The notes beneath the pieces are model-generated. The model made no database searches. It was not told the DNA's origin and saw only the letters and a program-made list of their open reading frames with translations. A stretch of DNA of 64,000 nt, taken from Amarobacter sp964507025 (GTDB lineage Bacteria; Chloroflexota; Dehalococcoidia; Tepidiformales; Tepidiformaceae). This document shows, piece after piece, positions 25,333 to 34,022 of this stretch. The DNA lies in contig CAZDOK010000001.1 of NCBI GenBank assembly GCA_964507025.1, forward strand, positions 336,672 to 400,671. The letters are read 5' to 3'. The number at the start of each line of letters is the position of its first letter. Within the stretch, counting starts at the first letter, position 1. The translations under genes and the position numbers were made by a program.

Positions 25333-25338
25333 TACACT
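25333..25338 (+). promoter_or_regulatory. Putative -10 box of leaderless lepA transcript
   Basis: TACACT, 6 nt before the lepA GTG, with no Shine-Dalgarno. Confidence 0.5.
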
Positions 25339-25344
25339 CAGAAC

Positions 25345-27171
25345 GTGGACCAGGCCCGCATCCGCAACTTCTGCATCATCGCGCACATCGACCACGGCAA
25401 GTCGACCCTCGCTGACCGCCTCCTCGAAACGACCGGTACGGTCTCCAAGCGAGAAATGGCAGAACAGTTGCTCGACTCGATGGACCTCGAGCGCGAAAAG
25501 GGCATCACCATCAAGGCTGCCGCCGCCCGGATGAGCTACACGGCCGCCGACGGCATCGAATACGAGCTCAACCTCATCGATACACCCGGCCACGTCGACT
25601 TCGCCTACGAGGTCTCGCGCAGCCTGGCCGCATGTGAAGGTGCGCTGCTCGTCGTCGATGCATCCCAGGGCATCGAGGCCCAGACGCTCGCCAACGTCTA
25701 CCTGGCCATGAACCAGGACCTCAAGCTCATCCCGGTTCTCAACAAGATCGACCTGCCCCACGCCGAACCCGAGCGCGTCGCAGCCGAGTTGCAGCGCGTC
25801 ATCGGCTTCGACCCCGACGAGATCATCCTCGCGAGCGCCAAGGAAGGGACCGGCGTCCCCGAAATCCTCCAGGCCATCGTCGACCGCATCCCGCCGCCGA
25901 AGGGTAATCCCGGGGGCCATCTGCAGGCGCTCATCTTCGATTCCAAGTACGACGCGTACAAAGGTGTCGTTGCCCACGTTCGCGTTTTCGAAGGCCACAT
26001 GGGCGGCCGCAAGAATATGAAGCTCATGCAAACCGGCGCCGTCTTCGAACCGCTTGAATTCGGCACGTTCAGCCCCGCCATGCGGCCGCTGCCCGCCCTC
26101 GACTGCGGCGAGGTGGGCTACGTCGCAACCGGTCTCAAGGATGTAGCCGAGTGCCGCGTCGGCGACACCATCACCATGGCCGCTGAGCCCGCTCCCGAAC
26201 CCCTCCCCGGCTATCGCCAGGCAAAACCGATGGTCTTCGCCGGGATCTATCCAACCGATTCCGACCAGTACCAGGAACTCCGCGAAGCGCTCGCCAGGCT
26301 CGTGCTGAACGACGCGTCACTGGTCTACGAGCCCGAGTCCTCGGTGGCGCTCGGCTTTGGGTTCCGCTGCGGCTTCCTGGGACTCCTCCACCTCGAAATC
26401 GTTGGGGAACGCCTCGAGCGGGAATACGGCCTCAGCCTCCTCACCACCGCTCCCAGCGTCGAATACCACGTCCAGACGACTGCCGGCGAAGAGGTCCTGG
26501 TGGACAACCCGGCCGACCTCCCGGACCCCTCGAAAATCGCGGTCATCTCCGAGCCATGGGCGAAGATCGACGTCATCACCCCGAGCCGCTACATCGGCCA
26601 GGTGATGGAGCTCGTGACCACCCGCCGCGGCCAGTTCCTCCGCATGGAGTTCCTCGAGGCCGAGAGCGATCTCTCGCCCGGCGAGGCGCGCGTCCTCCTC
26701 GAATACGACGTGCCCATGGCCGAGATCCTGGTCGACTTCTACGACCAGCTGAAAGGCTCCACGAGCGGCTACGCCAGCCTCGATTACCAGCTCACCGACT
26801 ACCGCCCGGCCCGCCTGGTGAAGGTCGATATCCTGGTGAACGCCGTGCCGGTCGACGCCCTGTCACTCATCACCCACTCCAGTAACGCCGACCGCGAGGG
26901 CCGGCTGCTCGTCTCGAAGCTCAAGGACCTGATCCCGCACCAGATGTTCGATGTCCCGCTCCAGGCAGCCGTCGGCGGGAAGATCATCGCCCGCGAGACC
27001 ATCCGCGCGATGCGGAAGAACGTGCTCGCCAAGTGCTATGGCGGCGACATCACCCGCAAGCGCAAGCTGCTCGAGAAGCAGGCCGAAGGCAAAAAGAAAA
27101 TGAAGCGCGTCGGCAACGTCGAGATCCCCCAGGAAGCCTTCATGGCCGTCCTTCGCCTCCGGGATAGCTAA
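25345..27171 (+). CDS. lepA: Elongation factor 4 (LepA) GTPase
   Basis: 608 aa, normal length. G1 AHIDHGKSTLADR at residues 12-24, G2 region with EREKGITIKA, G3 DTPGHVDF, G4 NKIDLP. The LepA-specific C-terminal domain contains KMKRVGNVEIPQEAF. It binds ribosomes and promotes back-translocation or aids assembly. The GTG start gives the conserved RNFCIIAHIDHGKS opening immediately. Confidence 0.97.
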   Translation: MDQARIRNFCIIAHIDHGKSTLADRLLETTGTVSKREMAEQLLDSMDLEREKGITIKAAAARMSYTAADGIEYELNLIDTPGHVDFAYEVSRSLAACEGALLVVDASQGIEAQTLANVYLAMNQDLKLIPVLNKIDLPHAEPERVAAELQRVIGFDPDEIILASAKEGTGVPEILQAIVDRIPPPKGNPGGHLQALIFDSKYDAYKGVVAHVRVFEGHMGGRKNMKLMQTGAVFEPLEFGTFSPAMRPLPALDCGEVGYVATGLKDVAECRVGDTITMAAEPAPEPLPGYRQAKPMVFAGIYPTDSDQYQELREALARLVLNDASLVYEPESSVALGFGFRCGFLGLLHLEIVGERLEREYGLSLLTTAPSVEYHVQTTAGEEVLVDNPADLPDPSKIAVISEPWAKIDVITPSRYIGQVMELVTTRRGQFLRMEFLEAESDLSPGEARVLLEYDVPMAEILVDFYDQLKGSTSGYASLDYQLTDYRPARLVKVDILVNAVPVDALSLITHSSNADREGRLLVSKLKDLIPHQMFDVPLQAAVGGKIIARETIRAMRKNVLAKCYGGDITRKRKLLEKQAEGKKKMKRVGNVEIPQEAFMAVLRLRDS

Positions 27172-27262
27172 TGCCCCAGAAACGCACCGGAAACCTCGAC
27201 GTGCTACCGTAGCCCCATCACGCGGGCGGCAGTGTCGCGCCGCTGCAGGAGCTGGAAAGGTC

Positions 27263-27502
27263 ATGATTAAAGCCTTCGTCCTCATCGTCGTTGACCCCGC
27301 GAAGACCGTTGACGTCTACGAACAGCTCCGATCTGTCGACGGCATCGCCGAGGTCTACCAGGTGATGGGACCCTATGACATCGTCGCCGTGGTCGAAGTC
27401 CCGAACCTCACCGATGTGCCCTCCGTCATCAGCAAGCACATCCGCGCGGTCGAAGGCATCGAGAGCACAACCACCTGCGTCACCTTCCCCGAATCGAACT
27501 GA
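27263..27502 (+). CDS. Lrp/AsnC ligand-binding (RAM) domain protein
   Basis: 79 aa. It is a stand-alone RAM domain without the DNA-binding HTH: KAFVLIVVDPAKTVDVYEQL, then IAEVYQVMGPYDIVAVVEV. Such proteins oligomerise and bind amino acids, but their targets are mostly unknown. The ATG has a good Shine-Dalgarno (GGAAAGGTC region). It lies 91 nt after lepA in the same orientation. Confidence 0.88.
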   Translation: MIKAFVLIVVDPAKTVDVYEQLRSVDGIAEVYQVMGPYDIVAVVEVPNLTDVPSVISKHIRAVEGIESTTTCVTFPESN

Positions 27503-27545
27503 GCCCCAGCGCCAGGGCGCTTGCCAACCCCGTCACACTTTGGGC

Positions 27546-27650
27546 ATGCGGAACGTCAGCGTCGCCGTAGCCGCGAGCTGGCTCCTTGCCGCCTTCTTCG
27601 GCTGTTTGCCATCGCCTGTTCTGGTGATGATGGTGAAGCGGACATGAGGC
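27546..27650 (+). pseudogene. Possible remnant of a lipoprotein gene
   Basis: A 33-codon frame begins with a signal-peptide-like run (MRNVSVAVAASWLLAAFFG). Just after it, the frame shifted by one base reads FAIACSGDDGEAD, a convincing lipobox followed by acidic residues. The two halves look like one lipoprotein start broken by a 1-nt change, and nothing recognisable follows. Low confidence. Confidence 0.3.
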
Positions 27651-27653
27651 TGG

Positions 27654-28043
27654 TCAGCCCTCGCGCGGATCCGGCACGTTCACCACGATCTGTTCCTGGC
27701 TGTTGCGCGCGAGCAGCAGCTCGGCCTCGTTTTCCGCGTCGAGGTTCTCCTCGAGGTGCACTTCGTAAGGCGGGACGAAAATGAAGTCGCCAGGCTCCGT
27801 ATCGACCACGTTCTCCAGGTTCGGGCCCCAACGGAATCGCACCCGGCCCCGAAGGATGAAGATGCCGGACTCGTTTTCCCCGTGGTGGTGCGCTCCCGAG
27901 CTCGCGCCGGGGGCGTTGACTGCCGTTCCCATCCAGAGCCCTTCGCTGCCCGTGAGCGATGCCGAGATGCCCGCCTCGCGCTTCATCCCGGGGGTTTGTG
28001 CCGTTCCCTCGTCACGTTCCGATGGGCGTATCACCTTCACCAT
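27654..28043 (-). CDS. Cupin domain protein
   Basis: 129 aa, single small cupin. Cupin motif 1 is SGAHHHGENESGIFILRG (metal-binding His cluster and Glu) and motif 2 is PGDFIFVPPYEVHLEEN. Metal-dependent or sugar-binding function unknown. Monocistronic, with TACAAT 7 nt upstream of the ATG and no Shine-Dalgarno. Confidence 0.86.
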   Translation of the reverse strand: MVKVIRPSERDEGTAQTPGMKREAGISASLTGSEGLWMGTAVNAPGASSGAHHHGENESGIFILRGRVRFRWGPNLENVVDTEPGDFIFVPPYEVHLEENLDAENEAELLLARNSQEQIVVNVPDPREG

Positions 28044-28050
28044 GCGCGGG

Positions 28051-28056
28051 ATTGTA
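28051..28056 (-). promoter_or_regulatory. Putative -10 box of leaderless cupin transcript
   Basis: TACAAT, 7 nt before the cupin ATG. Confidence 0.5.
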
Positions 28057-28078
28057 GCGGCTCCTACTCTGCCGCGTC

Positions 28079-29437
28079 CTAGAAGATCGGGCCAGCGTCC
28101 GTGGTCTCTTCACTCGCCTCGCCCAGCAGGTTTTCGAGCGTCAGCAGCCCACTCCCCGACATCAGCCGGCGGCGCAGCCCCAGGAGCGCCGCCTCGTCGG
28201 CGCCGCCAAGCACGCGCTTCACCACCTCGAACAACGTCCGCGTGGTGACCAGTGCGTACCGGTAGTTCTCGCACGCAATGCGCAGAGGCTCGCTCAGCTC
28301 GTCGGTGCGTTGATCGGGGTCCTTCTCGCGGTACCCATTCGCGATGACGATACCCTTCTGCGCGGTCCCCTGCTTCAGAAGGTGCTCTTCGAGCCGCCGC
28401 TGCAGCCGCACATACGGCCATTCGACCACCTGGTCGCGGTCGCTCTCCAGCTCGACGAATGCCGCGACCGCTTCAGACTCCACCACCATCGGCTCCAGCG
28501 GGTCGCTGGTGACGGTGAAGCCAACCATCCGTAGTGCCTCAATCGCCGCCTGCGCGAACGGTTGTCCGTCCTCCCAGAGGAGGCGCCGATGGCGTGCCAG
28601 GTCGTCGTGGCGTTCGCGCACCGCCGCGACATGCGCCGCGGCCTGCTCGGCATCCGCCTCGGCCTCTTCGAGCTCGGCCTCGATCTGTTCCAGTCCCGGG
28701 AGCGCCATCGACCGCACCCAGAAGGGCGCCTCGCTCAGATAGTCGGAGCCCGAGAGCCGCCTGGACGCATCGACGATTCCCTGCGCGAGGGCCGTCCGGT
28801 TGGCCCCGGGCGTGTCAGTGAGCACGGGGATGAAGGTCACGAGGCCACCCAGCACCTGGAATTCCGCCGCGATGGGGATTCCCGCACCTCCCCGGGCGAC
28901 GACCCGCGCGTTCCGGCGGATGTCCGCCTGCCGATCATCGAACATCGCCCGGTAGGCCACGTCTTTCCGATGCTCGCGGAGCACCTCGGCGAACGGGTGT
29001 TGCTCCGCCACGATGCGAACGGTCTTGCCTTCGGCCGCCTTCAGGAAGGGCGGGCCCCAGGCGAGGCCTCCCGGCGCGGGAAGCCAGTGGTAGCGGTCAC
29101 ACCCCTCGAACCCGAGAAGCCCGCCGATAGTGGCGTCGGGACGCGCGAGCACGACCACGAGCCCGCCGGCTTCGAGCAAACGCACCGTCTCGTCGGTGCG
29201 CCGCCGCAATTGATCCGTCGCACTCACTGCCGTCGCGGTCGTGGGCGCGTTCAATACGGGCCGTCCGTCCTGCGCATCGAACTGACGCTCGCCGTTCAGC
29301 AAGTCGTTCACATCGCGCGTGATGCTTGCCGGGTCAATCACGAGCACGTCGTAGTCGTTGTAGCTCGCTGCCGTCAGCGCACTGTAGTTGTCGATGGCGA
29401 CGTTCGGGAGTGGGAACCCGATCGAGAGGATGCGCAT
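28079..29437 (-). CDS. Unknown protein with central coiled coil, coupled to galU
   Basis: 452 aa. Residues 1-200 look like an alpha/beta domain: it opens MRILSIGFPLPN, followed by YDVLVIDPASI and GGLVVVLARPDA. A glutamate- and alanine-rich coiled coil spans about 245-285 (EAELEEAEADAEQAAAH). The C-terminal 150 residues include AAFVELESDRDQVV and KGIVIANGYREKDP, which is reminiscent of a degenerate restriction-endonuclease-like fold, but I cannot confirm this. The start overlaps the galU stop by 1 nt (TGATG), implying tight co-expression. No signal peptide or TM helix. Confidence 0.65.
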   Translation of the reverse strand: MRILSIGFPLPNVAIDNYSALTAASYNDYDVLVIDPASITRDVNDLLNGERQFDAQDGRPVLNAPTTATAVSATDQLRRRTDETVRLLEAGGLVVVLARPDATIGGLLGFEGCDRYHWLPAPGGLAWGPPFLKAAEGKTVRIVAEQHPFAEVLREHRKDVAYRAMFDDRQADIRRNARVVARGGAGIPIAAEFQVLGGLVTFIPVLTDTPGANRTALAQGIVDASRRLSGSDYLSEAPFWVRSMALPGLEQIEAELEEAEADAEQAAAHVAAVRERHDDLARHRRLLWEDGQPFAQAAIEALRMVGFTVTSDPLEPMVVESEAVAAFVELESDRDQVVEWPYVRLQRRLEEHLLKQGTAQKGIVIANGYREKDPDQRTDELSEPLRIACENYRYALVTTRTLFEVVKRVLGGADEAALLGLRRRLMSGSGLLTLENLLGEASEETTDAGPIF

Positions 29438-30312
29438 CAGCGGCCACCGTTCAGCAGAGATTTGAGCCGCTCTGAGAGCGGCACCGCGAGGTCTTCCCGT
29501 CGCAGCGCGGCCGCCACGTTCGCGACGATGTAGCCGAGCGGCCTCCCCGTATCGTAACGCGTCCCCTCGAAACGGTACGACGACACCGCCTCACCCGCGG
29601 CGATCTGGCCCGCCAGTGCATCGGTGATCTGCAATTCGCCGTTCTTTCCCGGGGGGATCCGGTCGATGTGGCGGAAGATGGTCTCGGAGAGGACGTAGCG
29701 ACCCACGATGCCCAGTCGCGAGGGGGCATCGGCAAGTTGCGGTTTTTCGACCACTCCCCGGAGCCGAGCCGGGTTCGCGTCGTCGACCGGGTCAACGATG
29801 CCATATTGCGGCACGTCGGCGTCCGCAACCTGCTCCACCGCAATGACGCTGCCGCCCGTCGCGTTGTACGCCCCGGCGAGCTGCTCGACGCACGAGCGTG
29901 GCCCGAGGATCACGTCGTCGGGGAACAACAGAGCGAAGGGCTTGCCCTCCACATACTCGCGGGCGCAGTTCACCGCATGGGCGATGCCCAGTTGCCGGTC
30001 CTGGTACACCGCGTGAAAGCCTGCGCGGTGCGCGATCTGCGCAAGCGAATCTGCCAGGGCCTCGTTTCCCGTCTCTCGAACCGCCGACTCCACACGTGCG
30101 CCAGCCTGGAAGTGCTCCAGGATCGACTCCTTCCCGCTGGCAACCACGAACACGATGGTCGTGATCCCCGCGTCAATCGCCTCTTCAACGCAGTACTGGA
30201 TGAGCGGCCGGTCGACGATCGGGAGCATCTCCTTCGGGATGGCCTTGGTTGCCGGGAGCATGCGCGTTCCCAGCCCGGCTGCAAGGACGACGGCGGTGGT
30301 GACGTTCGGCAT
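29437..30312 (-). CDS. galU: UTP-glucose-1-phosphate uridylyltransferase
   Basis: 291 aa. Nucleotide-binding motif VVLAAGLGTRMLPATKAIPKE at the N-terminus (21 residues, positions 7-27), DRPLIQYCVEEA, LFPDDVI and GVVEKP. It makes UDP-glucose for polysaccharides and glycolipids. The ATG at 30312 is right because the conserved start follows immediately. The open frame continuing upstream to 31086 is antisense to infC. TACCAT lies 6 nt upstream of the ATG. Confidence 0.95.
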   Translation of the reverse strand: MPNVTTAVVLAAGLGTRMLPATKAIPKEMLPIVDRPLIQYCVEEAIDAGITTIVFVVASGKESILEHFQAGARVESAVRETGNEALADSLAQIAHRAGFHAVYQDRQLGIAHAVNCAREYVEGKPFALLFPDDVILGPRSCVEQLAGAYNATGGSVIAVEQVADADVPQYGIVDPVDDANPARLRGVVEKPQLADAPSRLGIVGRYVLSETIFRHIDRIPPGKNGELQITDALAGQIAAGEAVSSYRFEGTRYDTGRPLGYIVANVAAALRREDLAVPLSERLKSLLNGGR

Positions 30313-30318
30313 GCCCGG

Positions 30319-30324
30319 ATGGTA
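30319..30324 (-). promoter_or_regulatory. Putative -10 box of leaderless galU transcript
   Basis: TACCAT, 6 nt before the galU ATG. Confidence 0.4.
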
Positions 30325-30408
30325 GTGGCGTACGGGATAAGCGGATATACAGGAAAGGTGCGGCCTGCTAGCATACGAAGCTGTTTTCAAGTAATCCCGG
30401 GGAGCAGT

Positions 30409-31137
30409 TTGAGGAAACGATCGAAGGTACCGCCAAAGCCAGCGCCGCCAGAGCCGCGCATCAACGAACGCATCCGCGTGCCGGAAGTGCGTTTGATCGA
30501 TGAGGAAGGCCACCAGGTCGGCATCGTCAAGACCGCCGAAGCACTGGCCATGGCAAGAGAGCGCGATGTGGACCTGGTCGAAGTCGCCGCGCAGGCCAGC
30601 CCGCCTGTCGCTCGGCTCATGGACTTCGGCCGGTTCAAATACGAACAGTCCAAGAAGGAACGGGAGGCCAAGAAACACCAGCAGAACGTCCAGCTCCGCG
30701 AAGTCCGCATGAAGCCGAAAATCGATGACCACGACATCGACTTCAAGACGCGCACCGCTGCCAAGCTGCTGAAACAGGGAGATAAGGTCAAGGTCACGGT
30801 CATGTTCCGCGGGCGGGAAATCACCCACCCCCAGATCGGCAAAGCGTTGCTCGACCGCGTCACGGCCAGCCTCGACCACATTGCGATGGTCGAAAAGGAC
30901 GCGATGCTCGAAGGACGTCACATGACCATCATCCTCGCTCCCGACAAGAAGAAGATGGCCGCGATCGCCCGTGCGGCTGCCGCAGCCGCTGCCGCAGGCC
31001 AGGCACCCGCTGAGGAAGAAGAGGACGAAGCCGTCGCCGCCGCTGCCGCCGAGGCGCGCGTGGTTGGCGACGACGAGAACGACCACGAAGAAGACGACGG
31101 CCTCGACGATGACGAGGCCGGAGACGAAGGAGACTAA
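30409..31137 (+). CDS. infC: Translation initiation factor IF-3 with long acidic tail
   Basis: 242 aa, about 60 longer than typical IF-3. The N-domain shows INERIRVPEVRLID and LVEVAAQASPPVARLMDFG. The C-domain shows KEIRMKP-type sequence (LREVRMKPKIDDHD), FRGREITH and GRHMTIILAP. An alanine run is followed by about 45 residues dominated by Glu and Asp at the end. The start is TTG with GGGGAG 4-5 nt upstream; infC often uses rare start codons. It is the first gene of infC-rpmI-rplT. Confidence 0.94.
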   Translation: MRKRSKVPPKPAPPEPRINERIRVPEVRLIDEEGHQVGIVKTAEALAMARERDVDLVEVAAQASPPVARLMDFGRFKYEQSKKEREAKKHQQNVQLREVRMKPKIDDHDIDFKTRTAAKLLKQGDKVKVTVMFRGREITHPQIGKALLDRVTASLDHIAMVEKDAMLEGRHMTIILAPDKKKMAAIARAAAAAAAAGQAPAEEEEDEAVAAAAAEARVVGDDENDHEEDDGLDDDEAGDEGD

Positions 31138-31139
31138 CC

Positions 31140-31337
31140 GTGCCGAAGCTCAAGACCCATAAGGGTGCTGCCAGCCGCTTTCGCGTAACTGGCGGCGGCA
31201 AGATAGTGCGTATGTACGGCAGCCGGAATAACTTCCGCCGCAAGAAGCGCAAGCCTGTCACCGTCCTCTATGGACGCACCGTCGAAGTGGCGCCATCTCA
31301 TGCGCCCATCGTGAAGCGGCTGCTCGCCGGCCAGTAG
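31140..31337 (+). CDS. rpmI: 50S ribosomal protein L35
   Basis: 65 aa, standard length and composition: PKLKTHKGAASRFRVTGGGK at the N-terminus and a basic RRKKRKP patch. GTG start, 2 nt after the infC stop, with GGAG inside the end of infC. Middle gene of the infC operon. Confidence 0.97.
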   Translation: MPKLKTHKGAASRFRVTGGGKIVRMYGSRNNFRRKKRKPVTVLYGRTVEVAPSHAPIVKRLLAGQ

Positions 31338-31361
31338 CGAAGCAGCAGAGGAGCAGCACCA

Positions 31362-31718
31362 ATGTCACGAGTTAAGCGTGGCGTCACGTCCCACCGCCGC
31401 CACAAGAAGATCCTGTCACTCACCAAGGGCCACGCCGGTCAACGGCATCGGCTGATCAAGCGCGCCAACGAGAGCATGTTGCATGCTCTGCGCTACAACT
31501 GGGTTGACCGCCGCGATCGCAAGGGCGACTTCCGCGAGCTGTGGATCATGCGCATCAACGCGGCCGCTCGCCTGCACGGCCTTACCTACAGCCGTCTCAT
31601 TCACGGCCTGAAGGTGGCCGGCATCGAGCTCGACCGTAAAGCCCTGGCCGACCTCGCGGTCACGCGGCCTGACGCGTTCGAGGAGCTTGCCGGCCAGGCG
31701 AAAGCGGCCCTCGCCTGA
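31362..31718 (+). CDS. rplT: 50S ribosomal protein L20
   Basis: 118 aa. Opens SRVKRGVTSHRRHKKIL, has AKGHAGQR-like KGHAGQRHRLIKRANES, WIMRINAAARLHGLTYS and SRLIHGLKVAGIELDRK, all diagnostic. It binds 23S rRNA early in 50S assembly and in many bacteria represses its own operon. Last gene before a strong terminator. Confidence 0.97.
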   Translation: MSRVKRGVTSHRRHKKILSLTKGHAGQRHRLIKRANESMLHALRYNWVDRRDRKGDFRELWIMRINAAARLHGLTYSRLIHGLKVAGIELDRKALADLAVTRPDAFEELAGQAKAALA

Positions 31719-31743
31719 CCCCTGGCCCATCCGCGGCACGCAC

Positions 31744-31768
31744 CGGGCGCTCCGTCGCGGAGCGCCCG
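31744..31768 (+). terminator. Rho-independent terminator of infC-rpmI-rplT
   Basis: Perfect 11-bp GC stem (CGGGCGCTCCG / CGGAGCGCCCG) with a TCG loop, 26 nt after the rplT stop, followed by the T-rich TCGTCTTGT. Confidence 0.85.
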
Positions 31769-31863
31769 TCGTCTTGTCCATCGTGCCCATGCCGGTGGCA
31801 CCGTTCGGCCGCTGCGCGTTCAGCCAAAACCTGAGACCATCTCCACGAGGGGGCACTTGCGGC

Positions 31864-32289
31864 ATGCTGGAGCTCGAAGGTCACGTGCGAACCTCTGGGC
31901 GCCGGGTCGAAAAGCCCTGGGGCTTCGAGCTGGTCTGGACCGAGCCCGGGCTCCCCTACGTCGGGAAGGTCATCCACATCAATGAGGGCGCCCGGCTCTC
32001 CCTCCAGATCCACGACGCCAAGACGGAAACCTGGCTGCTGCTCTCTGGCCGCGTGCTCGTCACCCTCGAGGATGACACCGGCATAGTTGCCGAGTTCGAA
32101 ATGCAGCCCGCGACCGGCTACACCTGCCGCGCCGGCCGTAAGCACCGCCTCGCCGGCATCACCGACTGCGAAGTCCTCGAAGTCTCCACGCCCGAAATTG
32201 GTGTGACCCACCGGCTCCAGGACGACTACGGACGCCCCGACGAGGTGCTCGCCTCCGAGGTATCGCTTGCTACTGGCCCGAATGGGTGA
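31864..32289 (+). CDS. Cupin, mannose-6-phosphate isomerase C-terminal type
   Basis: 141 aa. EKPWGFELVW, GKVIHINEGARLSLQIHDAK and ETWLLLSGRVLVTLED follow the cupin of type II phosphomannose isomerase/GDP-mannose pyrophosphorylase. It stands alone here, without the nucleotidyltransferase half. Probably a sugar-phosphate isomerase or sugar-binding cupin. The ATG at 31864 is chosen over an earlier frame that overlaps the terminator. Its 3' end overlaps the convergent ABC permease gene by 20 nt. Confidence 0.85.
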   Translation: MLELEGHVRTSGRRVEKPWGFELVWTEPGLPYVGKVIHINEGARLSLQIHDAKTETWLLLSGRVLVTLEDDTGIVAEFEMQPATGYTCRAGRKHRLAGITDCEVLEVSTPEIGVTHRLQDDYGRPDEVLASEVSLATGPNG

Positions 32290-33058
32290 GCTTCGGCACC
32301 CGCGACAATCCCAGCGCATACACCAGTACCGCCACCGAACCCAAGACCGCGAAATCGACCGGAAGCCCGATGAACCCGTCGTCGCTGGCCGCGTACGCAG
32401 CCAGCTGCATCGCGTCGACCGCGTACGTCAGCGGGTTGGCCAGGGCCATTACACGTAGCCACACCGGGAGCCCATCGATCGGGAAGAACGCACCCGAGAA
32501 GAACAGCAGCGGAAACAGCGCCAGGTTCATCAGCAGGTGGAAGCCCTGCATCGACTGGATGCGCGAGGCAAAGGCCTGTGCCACCCCCGTGAGCATCAGG
32601 TTCAGGAGCACCACGGCCAGAACCGCGAGTAGGAACCCCGCGACCAGGCCGTACTGCCATTCGAACTCGACGAACGGCGCAGCCACCGCAAGCACGACCA
32701 GCGCCTGTACCACGCCAATCACGAGGCTTGCGAATGACTTCCCGAGGAGGATCACTCGCGGGTGGTGCGGCGTCGAAAACAGGAGCCGCAGGACGCCGCT
32801 ATCCCGGTCCCTGAAGTACGACGCGCTCGAAAACGTGGATGAGAACACGGATGTCATGACCACCGTTCCCGCGACCAGGTAGGCGGTGAAGTTCCCGGCA
32901 GCGAGGTTCGCGGGCTCGAGCCCGCTCGAGACCCCGTTGCCGAGGAACACCAGGAAGAGCAGCGGTGTCAGGATCGACGAATACAGCTGCGAACGTGAAC
33001 GCGCGATGTTCAGGAGTTCGCGCTGGGCCATGGTGACCACCGCCGGGATCGCGTTCAC
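32270..33058 (-). CDS. ABC-2 type transporter permease
   Basis: 262 aa, six predicted TM helices. YFRDRDSGVLRLLFSTPHHP is the ABC-2 cytoplasmic loop and MALANPLTYAVDAMQ the conserved C-terminal loop. It is the partner of the ATPase just upstream (overlapping ATGA). Not closely related to the permease at 0.7 kb. DrrB-like exporters of drugs, lipids or polysaccharide are the likely class. Confidence 0.9.
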   Translation of the reverse strand: MNAIPAVVTMAQRELLNIARSRSQLYSSILTPLLFLVFLGNGVSSGLEPANLAAGNFTAYLVAGTVVMTSVFSSTFSSASYFRDRDSGVLRLLFSTPHHPRVILLGKSFASLVIGVVQALVVLAVAAPFVEFEWQYGLVAGFLLAVLAVVLLNLMLTGVAQAFASRIQSMQGFHLLMNLALFPLLFFSGAFFPIDGLPVWLRVMALANPLTYAVDAMQLAAYAASDDGFIGLPVDFAVLGSVAVLVYALGLSRVPKLTHSGQ

Positions 33059-33999
33059 TTCGCCGCCTCCACACGCCGCCGGATGTGCTGGAAGTAGGCG
33101 TCCTCGAGCGAAGATGCTTCGATGCTCACGCCCTGGATGTCTCGGCCGCCCAACTCGAACAGTCGCGGAACCAGGGTCGACGCGTCGTCAACGGTGACAT
33201 GGACGACGGCATCGTTCCTGGCGACGGTTCCGGTTCCAGGCCACGAAGCCACCACGGCAAGCTGTTCGGCCGTCGCGGTAGGCCACGTGATGCGAACGGC
33301 GTCGCGGCGCAGCCCCTGCTTCAGCTCGGCGGGGCTGCCCACCGCCACCACACGTCCAGCTTGCACGAAGGACACCCGGTCGCATACGGCGTCGGCCTCC
33401 GCCAGGTCGTTGGTTGCCAGCAGCACCGTCGCGGTGCCCCGAGCCTCCCGCAGCGTCTCCCAGAGGATCCTGCGCTCTTCGGGGTCCACACCGGTCGTCG
33501 GCTCGTCGAGAATGACCAGCTCCGGGCCGTGCAGGAGCGCGCGCGCCACCTCCAGCCGCCGCCGCATCCCGCCCGAAAGCGTCGAGATAGGGTCGTTCCT
33601 GCGTTCCCCCAGGCCGAAGCGTTCGAGCAGCGCGGGCACGCGGTCCTGCAACGTGCGCCGATCGACTCCAAACAGGCGCCCGGCGAATCGCAGGTACTCC
33701 GCGGCGCGCATCAGCTGGTCGGCGCTGTTCTCCTGGAATACGGTGCCCACTTTCGACCTGAGCGCCCGGGATGGCGCCTGGCCGAGCACCCGCAGCTCGC
33801 CGGAGGATGGATGCTCCATCGCGGCCACCATCGCGATGAACGTGCTCTTGCCGCTGCCGTTCGGCCCAAGGATGCCGAAGATGCCGCCGGCGGGCACATC
33901 AAGGGAAAACCCGTCGAGGGCGCGCCGCTCCCCATATTCGCGCACGATTCCCCGCGCGACGATCGCCGGCACAGGATCACCCATGAGAGAAAGTGTCAC
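33055..33999 (-). CDS. ABC transporter ATP-binding protein (DrrA-like)
   Basis: 314 aa. Walker A GPNGSGKST, Q-loop VFQENSADQL, signature LSGGMRRRLEVA, Walker B LVILDEPTTGVDPEE. The last 90 residues form the extra domain of DrrA-like ATPases. The GTG at 33999 is the longest start; an ATG 15 nt further in (MGDPVP) is equally possible, and neither has a clear Shine-Dalgarno. Operon with the permease. Confidence 0.9.
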   Translation of the reverse strand: MTLSLMGDPVPAIVARGIVREYGERRALDGFSLDVPAGGIFGILGPNGSGKSTFIAMVAAMEHPSSGELRVLGQAPSRALRSKVGTVFQENSADQLMRAAEYLRFAGRLFGVDRRTLQDRVPALLERFGLGERRNDPISTLSGGMRRRLEVARALLHGPELVILDEPTTGVDPEERRILWETLREARGTATVLLATNDLAEADAVCDRVSFVQAGRVVAVGSPAELKQGLRRDAVRITWPTATAEQLAVVASWPGTGTVARNDAVVHVTVDDASTLVPRLFELGGRDIQGVSIEASSLEDAYFQHIRRRVEAAK

Positions 34000-34022
34000 A
34001 CCGCTTGCACCGTCGGGCTACA

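Noticed and set aside
31687..31863. Earlier start for the cupin gene at 31687
   Set aside because: It would place the N-terminus across the rplT end and a strong terminator hairpin; the ATG at 31864 starts just before the cupin homology.
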